The translations under genes were made by a program, and so were the position numbers. From Bacteroidaceae bacterium (GTDB taxonomy: Bacteria; Bacteroidota; Bacteroidia; Bacteroidales; Bacteroidaceae), in NCBI GenBank assembly GCA_017965425.1, contig JAGCPY010000067.1:1-64000 (forward strand): a stretch of DNA of 64,000 bases. Direction: 5' to 3'. A model generated the notes under the pieces. The model made no database searches and was not told the DNA's origin. It worked only from the letters and a program-made list of their open reading frames with translations. Shown one piece after another: positions 57,845-64,000 of the stretch; position 1 is the first letter of the stretch, and each line of letters begins with the position of its first letter.

Positions 57845-57852
57845 CAAAAGTA
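57845..57852 (-). promoter_or_regulatory. nadB promoter, -7 box
   Basis: TACTTTTG ends only four bases before the nadB ATG, so the transcript would begin at or near the start codon. Confidence 0.5.
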
Positions 57853-57970
57853 CAGAGATTTATCAGTCTACGCAAGTAAATTCAAGTTTTTTGTCACATC
57901 CATACCCTTATCCACACCTTTTCCGTCATTTTCAGAGACACATCCTCTCATTTTCAGCTCCACAACACAT

Positions 57971-58002
57971 CGCGTCCCGAATGCGGGGGCAGACGGGACG
58001 CG
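57971..58002. terminator. Terminator-like hairpin after the MBG protein gene
   Basis: CGCGTCCCG and CGGGACGCG pair perfectly over 9 bp. It lacks a T-tract. It lies between the 3' end of the MBG gene and the nadB promoter. Confidence 0.45.
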
Positions 58003-58083
58003 TAAATTCAATTGATTGTTTCCGAATAGTTTTTATGTTTCCTTTTTCGTCTTCGTTCATCATTCATCAATCATCAATCCCCA

Positions 58084-61000
58084 CTATCTCACCACCACTT
58101 TCCTTCCATTCACAATGTAAAGGCCGTTGTGCTGCGGCTTATTCACGCGGCGACCTGCCATATCATATACGAAGTTTCCGCTTTTTCCAAATATTTCCTC
58201 AGTTTCCGTGATTCCCGTTCTTCCGCCGTCGAAGATCCCGAACCACTCCTCCTTCGTATCATTGCTCTCACTCAGGAAGTAAGCCTCGAAGGGACGCAGG
58301 TTGCGTTGGTTCTTCATGAAGATGCTGCCTGCCTCATAGCTACGCCACTTCTCGGTATTCAAAGCATAGAATGGCAGGTCGCCCACCTGAACCTGTTGGA
58401 AAGTAGGATGGAACGAGCGCTTCTGGCCTTTGACCACGACCAAGCTTTCCTCCTCCGAAGGTAGTACGTCCACGTCTTCGCCTATGAAGGTCACGCCACC
58501 ACCCAAACGGTATTCCTCTATGTAGGCGGGATCATTCGGCATGGAAATGATGTAGGGCGTATTGGCCTTGATGGCACCGGCGACCTTGAACTGGTCGTCC
58601 TCACCATACTCATACAGCCAGAAGGGACGGATCATGTCCAGCATCGTGTCGAAGTCGTAGGCGGCAAAGGGCAGGATGACATCGCCACGCTGATGCTTGA
58701 TTTCCGTGACGTCGAACGGCAGGGCTATGGCCTCCCAACCCCTGCACACGTTCTTACGGGTTTCCAGCTCGAAGTAGTGATAGTAGTCGATCTTCTGGGC
58801 ATGGAACGCACGCGGGCAGTGGAAGATGAATCCCCTCTCTCCGTCAAGCGTGATACGCTTGGCCTGACCGTTCACTATGACATTGTTGAAGCTGGGAGCA
58901 TATTCCTCGGCGGTGACGTAATAGAGCATGTTTGGATTGGTGACGGTTCCCACGCGCTGACGAGTCAGCTGGAACGGAGCATCCCAGATGATGGCGGCCA
59001 GATTTTCACATTGGCGGAAAAGATTGCTGCCCGTGTGGGATAGCTCAATTGTGGCGGGAATGTGTACGCTCACCAGCCCATTGTTGCCACGGAAGGCTGT
59101 CTCATCGATGCCCACGACGGTGAACGTTCTGCCGTCCAGCTCCACGCTTTCGGGAATCACCACGCAGCCGACGTAGCCTTCATTCTGAGGCATCACTTTC
59201 ACTTTGCCGATGTCGCCCTTGAGCTCGGCGTAGGTAATGCCTTCCTGCGCGAACATCGGCAGGTCGTCAACAAAGGTAGCGACAATGGTGGTGTCAGCAT
59301 GAACATTATAGATAACGAACGTATTGTCCTTCACCTCCACGGCTTCGCCGTTCAAGGTCAGCTTACCCAGGCGTTTCTCTTCGTCGGGTTTGAAGAGGAT
59401 GACATAGTCACGGCCCTTTGCGGCACGCATGGTGCTTTCGATGTCGTCGAAGGTCTCGTCCTCAATACGCAGGCTACCGTCGCCTTCGATGCGGATAGTG
59501 AACGTCACGGAATCCTCTGCGGTGAAGTTCGACTCATAACGAGCCCAAACGCTGGCATCGTCCTCGAAAGGGCCGACGGTCAGATGTCCGTCCTCGACAC
59601 GCTCGGTCAAATCATTGTCGCCAATAGTGACACTGGAGAGGTGGAAGTTCTCGTCGGCGGTCAGCTGTAAGTCAGCCGTCTGGGTCACGTTCAGCGTGAA
59701 GCGTTCTGCCCCTTGACGGATTATCTTTCCACCATAGCTCACAGTTCCGCTACCAAGTGCGTTGATGGTCAGCTCTATGGTCTTCAGCACGGTCATCGTG
59801 CTGCCGACATAGTTCAGCTCGTAGTTCTCTGCCGTGCCGCCACTGACAGTAATCGCATATTCGCCCGGAGTGCTCTGAGGCGTTGCCTCGGTATCTGCTG
59901 TCGGCAGCTCCGTTAGCACGCGCTCGTCGTCCTCCAGCTTCCATCCGCTGTAGGCCAGCTCAAACGCAGGATTCTCGTCACCCTCGTCACGGACATACTC
60001 GCCCACGACACTCACCGTCAGCGGTGCCCTCGTCACGGTCAGCGTGCCATCTACATCATCAAAGGTGTAGTTCTGCGCTTCAGCTCCTGAGCAGCTGATG
60101 GCATATTCACCGACTTTTGACGCCTTCGTGGCGGTTGTCGTGACAGTCGGCAACGTCTTCAATACGGATTCATCCTCATTGTTCTTGAAGCCCGTAATGG
60201 TAAACGCCAGCTCCGGATTCTCCTCGCCGTATTCGCGCGTGGCATCGTTGGCGGTGACGGTCAGCGTCGCCGGTACGATGGTCAGCGTTCCGTTCACATA
60301 GTGGTCATTGTAGTTCTCCACGCTGCCCTTGGAAATCACAATCGGATAGGTACCTACAGGAGAAGTCTCATCGGCTTCGCATGTAAAGGCAGGCATACCC
60401 TTGAGCGTCGCACCTTCCACCTTGAATTGGAAGCCCGTCATCGGTTCGCCATAGACGATGGTGGTATCCAGAGCCGTAATCCAAATACCGGGTGCATTAT
60501 TCACCGTCAGTTTGCCTGGTTCGTAGCTGATAGCGTAGTTCGTGGCCTCGGCACCACTGGCGATAATGTCATAGACACCCGGTGCAGATGCAGGTGTTGC
60601 GCTGGTTGTGAAAGTGGGCTGGGTGGACAGGACACTGGCCGTCTCTCCGTTCCTGAAGCCTGTATAGGTGGCCGTGAAAGTGGGGTTGTCCTCGCCCTGC
60701 TTGCGTTCTGCGTCATTGGCGGTAATGACAAGCGGAGCCTTTTCAATCGTCAGCGTGCCGCCGACGTAGCTGAAGGAATAGTTTTGCGCCTCCGCACCAG
60801 TAGCCTTGATGTCATACTTGCCCACCCATGATGTGACCGTGGCTGTAGTTGTAAATGACGGTGGCGTGGTCAGCACCCCCTCCATCGTGGCCGTCTCATC
60901 ATTCTTGAAGCCGCTGTAAGAAGCCGTGAACACAGGATCCTCCGCACCATACTCTCGACTTGCATCGTTGGCAGTAACAATCACAGGAGCTTTCGTGATG

Positions 61001-64000
61001 GTCAACTTGCCCTCTATATAGTTAAAGGTGTAATTCCGCGCCTCTGCACCCTTGCATGATATGGCGTACTCGCCGACAGGCGAAGTGGCGACAGCCGTGG
61101 TGCTGAATGTCGGCAGAATGGTAAGCACGCCTTCCGTCGCTGCGGTTTCTCCGTTCTTGAAGCCTTCATAAGTGACGGAGAACGCCGGATCCTCCTCGCC
61201 GTACTCACGTGTGGCATCCCCCACATTAACGGTCAGCGGTGCTGGAACAATGGTCAACGTACCGTTTACATAGTGGTCGTTATAGTTCTCCACGCTGCCT
61301 TTCGAGATGATGATGTCATACGTGCCGACGGGTGAGGTCGCCGTGGCCTCGCAATTGATGGCGGGTGTACCATTGAGCGTTGCACCTTCCGCCTTGAATT
61401 GGAAACCCGTCATTGGCTCACCATAGACGATGGTGGTATCCAAGGCTGTGATGTAAAAGCTATCAGCAGGAATCACCGTCAGTTTGCCAGATACATAGTT
61501 GATAGCGTAGTTCGTTGCCTCTGCACTGCTGACCGTGATGTCATAGATACCTGGATCAGAAGATGGTGTCGCAATAGTTGAGAACATTGGCTGTTTGGTC
61601 AGTACTGCATTCGTCTCTCCGTTCCTGAAGCCGGTGTAAGTGGCCGTGAAAGTGGGATTGTCCTCGCCCTGCTTGCGTTCTGCGTCATTGGCGGTGATGA
61701 CAAGCGGAGCTTTTTCAATCGTCAGCGTGCCGCCGACGTAGCTGAAGGAATAGTTTTGTGCCACTGCACCAGTAGCCTTGATATCATACTTGCCCACCCA
61801 TGATGTGGCCGTGGCTGTGGTTGTAAGTGCTGGCGGCGTGGTCAGCACCCCTTCTATCGTGGCCGTCTCACCATTCTTGAAGCCGCTGTAAGTAGCCGTG
61901 AACACAGGATCCTCCGCACCATACTCTCGACTTGCATCATCAACCGTAATAATCACTGGAGCTTTTGTAATGGTGAGGGTTCCATTCACATAATAGTCGT
62001 TGTAATTGGATACGGTTCCTTTGGCAATGACAATAGGATAGGTGCCAACAGGTGAGGTTGCCGTGGCATCACAGCTAATGACGGGCATACCGCCTTCCAA
62101 GGGTGCTCCTGTGGAAATGAAGTCAAACGTCGGATTCTCTTCACCATACACACGCGTGTAGCTGTTGGCCGTGAGAGTGATGACAGGGGCATCCGTTACG
62201 GTCAGCGTGCCTGCCTCGTATGTGATATCATAGTTCTGTGCCTCTGCATCCCGAACAGTCACGGCAAACGTGCCTAATTCTTTGGTAGATGTGGCCTCGC
62301 AGCTGATAACGGGCTTCCGTATCAGGACATCAGCTGTTTCACCATTCTTAAAACCTGTATAGATGGGAGTCAAGGTAGGCATTGTCCCACCCTGTGTCAC
62401 ATGATAATTGCCGCCACCTATAACGAGCGGAGCCTTTGTAATGGTCAGCGTGCCATTGACATAGGTCTCGTTATAGTTCAAAACACCTCCCTTCGCGATG
62501 ACGATAGGATAGATGCCGATGGGCGTGGTCGGTGTAGCCTCGCACGTGATGAGCGGCTGTCCTTCTACCTCGGCACCTTCGGACGTGAACTCAAAGACGG
62601 GATTTTCATCGCCATACTCGCGGAAGTAGCTGTTGGCTGTTAAGGTAACAGGAATGGCAGGCAGTACCGTAAAGGTTCCGTTGACGTGCTTAATTTCGTA
62701 GTTCTGTGCCTCTGTTCCGTTCACTGTGATGGGGTATGTTCCAGTAGCAGAAGAAGATACGCGCTGCGTCAATACTGTAGGTTGTCGTAACAGGACCTCC
62801 GACGTCTCGCCGTTCTTGAAGCCGTTGTAGGTTACAGTCAACGGCGGATTTACTTCACCTTGCCGCCGTGTCTGGTCGTCGGCTGTGATGGTCAGCGGGG
62901 CTTTCGTGACGGTCAACGTGCCATCCACGTAAATAAAATCGTAGTTGGGACTCTCGGCATCAGCCGCCGTGAGTACATAGCTGCCCACGGAAGAAGTGGC
63001 AGTAGCTACGGTCGTGACGGTGGGTTGCTGTGTAAGAGCCGTGGCTCGTTCGCCATTCTTGAAGCCGTTATAGGTCACGGTGAATGACGGATCTTCATCG
63101 CCATATTTGCGCGTAGCATCGTTGGCCGTGATGGTCAACGGTGCCTTCGTCACGGTCAGCGTGCCTGCTATGTACGTGATGTCATAATTCGGTGAATCGG
63201 CACCTGTGGCCGTGATGGGATATTCGCCTACCGTTGTCTTCGTCGTAGCTTCGCAACTGAAAGCGGGCTGGCTGGTCAGTGTTGCCGATGTTTCGTCCAG
63301 TTTGAAACCTTTGTAGCTGGCTGTGAACGCGGGGTTATTGTCACCATACGTTCGGCTATAATTCTCGGCAGTGACGGTCAGTGGCGCTTTGGTGATGGTC
63401 AGCGTGCCGTTGACGTAGATGTCGTTGTAGTTAGCGACCGTTCCACGTTCAATGACAATGGGGTACGTACCGGCCTGTGAACCCTGCACGGCATCACAGC
63501 GGATGGAAGGCGTGCCTTCAAGCTTCGCCCCCTCCGTCGTGAAGCCATAGGTGGGCAGTGGTTCGCCATACTCAACGGTATAGCTCGTGGCGGTCAGGGT
63601 GATGCGGGCGGCCACGTTGATGGGAACGGTGAGGTTGTCCATCGTTGTTTCCTCTCCGCCTTTGGTGGAAAACAGCACCTCACTTACCTGTGCCGTCAGC
63701 TGTCGTCCACGCAGCGAGTCCTCGGCCTGTACCATTAGACTGAGCAGCGTGCCCGATGTTCCTGTCAGCGGTTTCCCCTGTGTGGAGTAACAGACGATGG
63801 CATAGCGGGTAGCCGTCTGTGGGTGAATGGTCAGCGTGCAGTGGCTGTGGTGGCGTGCAGAGAGCTCGTAGATGTACTTGCCCCGCTCGTTGGTCGCCAG
63901 AGTCAGACCTTCCGGCAGCGTCAGCACGAACTGATAGACCGTCCACGCGGCATCCTCGCCGTTCTCTAACCCGATGTGCATGGCCGTTGTGTCTGCACGC
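58084..64000 (-). CDS. Giant MBG-repeat surface protein, 5' part beyond the window
   Basis: At least 1965 residues; the frame stays open to the window edge, so the true start lies outside. An N-terminal cohesin- or adhesin-like segment (VYQFVLTLPEGLTLATNERG) is followed by 16 MBG/YDG-type repeats of about 75-85 residues. Each starts ITLTA..Y or APLTITA, has YG(D/E)..P, GFKNGE and VNGTLTITK-like motifs. Then come BspA-like leucine-rich elements (VVIPESVELDGRTFTVVGID), an ALPFDVTE-like domain, and a Por-type tail (YDMAGRRVNKPQHNGLYIVN, ending GRKVVVR). It is likely a rod-like surface adhesin. Repeats 8-10 and 12-14 are recent DNA-level duplicates. Confidence 0.85.
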   Translation of the reverse strand, partial: RADTTAMHIGLENGEDAAWTVYQFVLTLPEGLTLATNERGKYIYELSARHHSHCTLTIHPQTATRYAIVCYSTQGKPLTGTSGTLLSLMVQAEDSLRGRQLTAQVSEVLFSTKGGEETTMDNLTVPINVAARITLTATSYTVEYGEPLPTYGFTTEGAKLEGTPSIRCDAVQGSQAGTYPIVIERGTVANYNDIYVNGTLTITKAPLTVTAENYSRTYGDNNPAFTASYKGFKLDETSATLTSQPAFSCEATTKTTVGEYPITATGADSPNYDITYIAGTLTVTKAPLTITANDATRKYGDEDPSFTVTYNGFKNGERATALTQQPTVTTVATATSSVGSYVLTAADAESPNYDFIYVDGTLTVTKAPLTITADDQTRRQGEVNPPLTVTYNGFKNGETSEVLLRQPTVLTQRVSSSATGTYPITVNGTEAQNYEIKHVNGTFTVLPAIPVTLTANSYFREYGDENPVFEFTSEGAEVEGQPLITCEATPTTPIGIYPIVIAKGGVLNYNETYVNGTLTITKAPLVIGGGNYHVTQGGTMPTLTPIYTGFKNGETADVLIRKPVISCEATSTKELGTFAVTVRDAEAQNYDITYEAGTLTVTDAPVITLTANSYTRVYGEENPTFDFISTGAPLEGGMPVISCDATATSPVGTYPIVIAKGTVSNYNDYYVNGTLTITKAPVIITVDDASREYGAEDPVFTATYSGFKNGETATIEGVLTTPPALTTTATATSWVGKYDIKATGAVAQNYSFSYVGGTLTIEKAPLVITANDAERKQGEDNPTFTATYTGFRNGETNAVLTKQPMFSTIATPSSDPGIYDITVSSAEATNYAINYVSGKLTVIPADSFYITALDTTIVYGEPMTGFQFKAEGATLNGTPAINCEATATSPVGTYDIIISKGSVENYNDHYVNGTLTIVPAPLTVNVGDATREYGEEDPAFSVTYEGFKNGETAATEGVLTILPTFSTTAVATSPVGEYAISCKGAEARNYTFNYIEGKLTITKAPVIVTANDASREYGAEDPVFTASYSGFKNDETATMEGVLTTPPSFTTTATVTSWVGKYDIKATGAEAQNYSFSYVGGTLTIEKAPLVITANDAERKQGEDNPTFTATYTGFRNGETASVLSTQPTFTTSATPASAPGVYDIIASGAEATNYAISYEPGKLTVNNAPGIWITALDTTIVYGEPMTGFQFKVEGATLKGMPAFTCEADETSPVGTYPIVISKGSVENYNDHYVNGTLTIVPATLTVTANDATREYGEENPELAFTITGFKNNEDESVLKTLPTVTTTATKASKVGEYAISCSGAEAQNYTFDDVDGTLTVTRAPLTVSVVGEYVRDEGDENPAFELAYSGWKLEDDERVLTELPTADTEATPQSTPGEYAITVSGGTAENYELNYVGSTMTVLKTIELTINALGSGTVSYGGKIIRQGAERFTLNVTQTADLQLTADENFHLSSVTIGDNDLTERVEDGHLTVGPFEDDASVWARYESNFTAEDSVTFTIRIEGDGSLRIEDETFDDIESTMRAAKGRDYVILFKPDEEKRLGKLTLNGEAVEVKDNTFVIYNVHADTTIVATFVDDLPMFAQEGITYAELKGDIGKVKVMPQNEGYVGCVVIPESVELDGRTFTVVGIDETAFRGNNGLVSVHIPATIELSHTGSNLFRQCENLAAIIWDAPFQLTRQRVGTVTNPNMLYYVTAEEYAPSFNNVIVNGQAKRITLDGERGFIFHCPRAFHAQKIDYYHYFELETRKNVCRGWEAIALPFDVTEIKHQRGDVILPFAAYDFDTMLDMIRPFWLYEYGEDDQFKVAGAIKANTPYIISMPNDPAYIEEYRLGGGVTFIGEDVDVLPSEEESLVVVKGQKRSFHPTFQQVQVGDLPFYALNTEKWRSYEAGSIFMKNQRNLRPFEAYFLSESNDTKEEWFGIFDGGRTGITETEEIFGKSGNFVYDMAGRRVNKPQHNGLYIVNGRKVVVR

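Noticed and set aside
57908-57917. DnaA-box-like TTATCCACAC and a possible replication origin
   Set aside because: It is a single isolated match without a cluster, AT-rich unwinding region or dnaA/dnaN nearby. The iteron units carry no DnaA boxes.

Overview
The window looks like a chromosomal piece of a Bacteroidales bacterium, most likely Prevotellaceae. The reasons are promoters with the Bacteroidetes -7 box TAnnTTTG and almost no Shine-Dalgarno signals, many secreted proteins ending in a Por/type IX-type tail (DGRRL...GIYVNNGRKVVVK), a PorZ homologue, and the conserved block ftsX-DUF3098-uppP-truB-queA-folK. The species cannot be named from the sequence alone.

Layout: (1) 1-1200, ribosomal genes rpsG and rpsL on the minus strand. 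(2) 1200-3050, a gene-free repeat island. (3) 3052-12985, two large GLUG-type secreted surface proteins, each followed by a near-identical 61-65 aa peptide gene. (4) 13124-17400, a methyltransferase-STAS fusion, a secreted PCMD-like protein gene bracketed by two 97-bp inverted-repeat elements, a second repeat island and a DUF3467 gene. (5) 17591-32646, a long plus-strand housekeeping block: zinc-ribbon membrane protein, miaB, ftsX, DUF3098, uppP, truB, queA, folK, tyrS, leuS, a YitT-type protein, rdgB, porZ and a LuxR-type regulator. (6) 32750-38528, mutS, a probable small structured RNA, a third repeat island, and a TPR-TM-HTH lipoprotein regulator divergent from a small secreted protein. (7) 38600-44720, an unstable accessory stretch with truncated genes, an IS982-family remnant, a second broken copy of the divergent promoter, an acyltransferase and a thioredoxin-like protein. 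(8) 44990-47856, a BcgI-like (type IIB) restriction-modification pair. (9) 47992-57840, topA, aroK, speA, argB, an ECF sigma factor, rubredoxin, recX, flavodiiron protein and nadB. (10) 58084 to the right edge, a giant MBG-repeat surface protein cut by the window end.

The most unusual content is in the non-coding islands. Six copies of one hairpin unit were found at three loci: CCTCACC, exactly 35 bp, then three or four GGTGAGG repeats stepped by 10-11 bp. Two loci carry back-to-back inverted pairs. Arrays of GTGTACAC-like motifs with a 22-bp step lie next to units at two islands, and a weaker GTGTACAC site lies beside the third. Other candidates for something new are the composite element at 14356-16414 with a possible 8-bp target duplication, the surface-protein/peptide pairs, the palindromic 'NPSP' elements inserted in frame in opposite orientation at the same place in two paralogues, and the methyltransferase-STAS fusion.

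How the genes work together: PorZ is a type IX secretion component, and the large proteins with Por-type tails are its likely substrates. Rubredoxin (54375) and flavodiiron protein (55069) form a likely O2/NO detoxification pair. TruB, QueA, MiaB, TyrS and LeuS serve tRNA modification and charging. All assignments come from reading motifs by eye; no database search was run.
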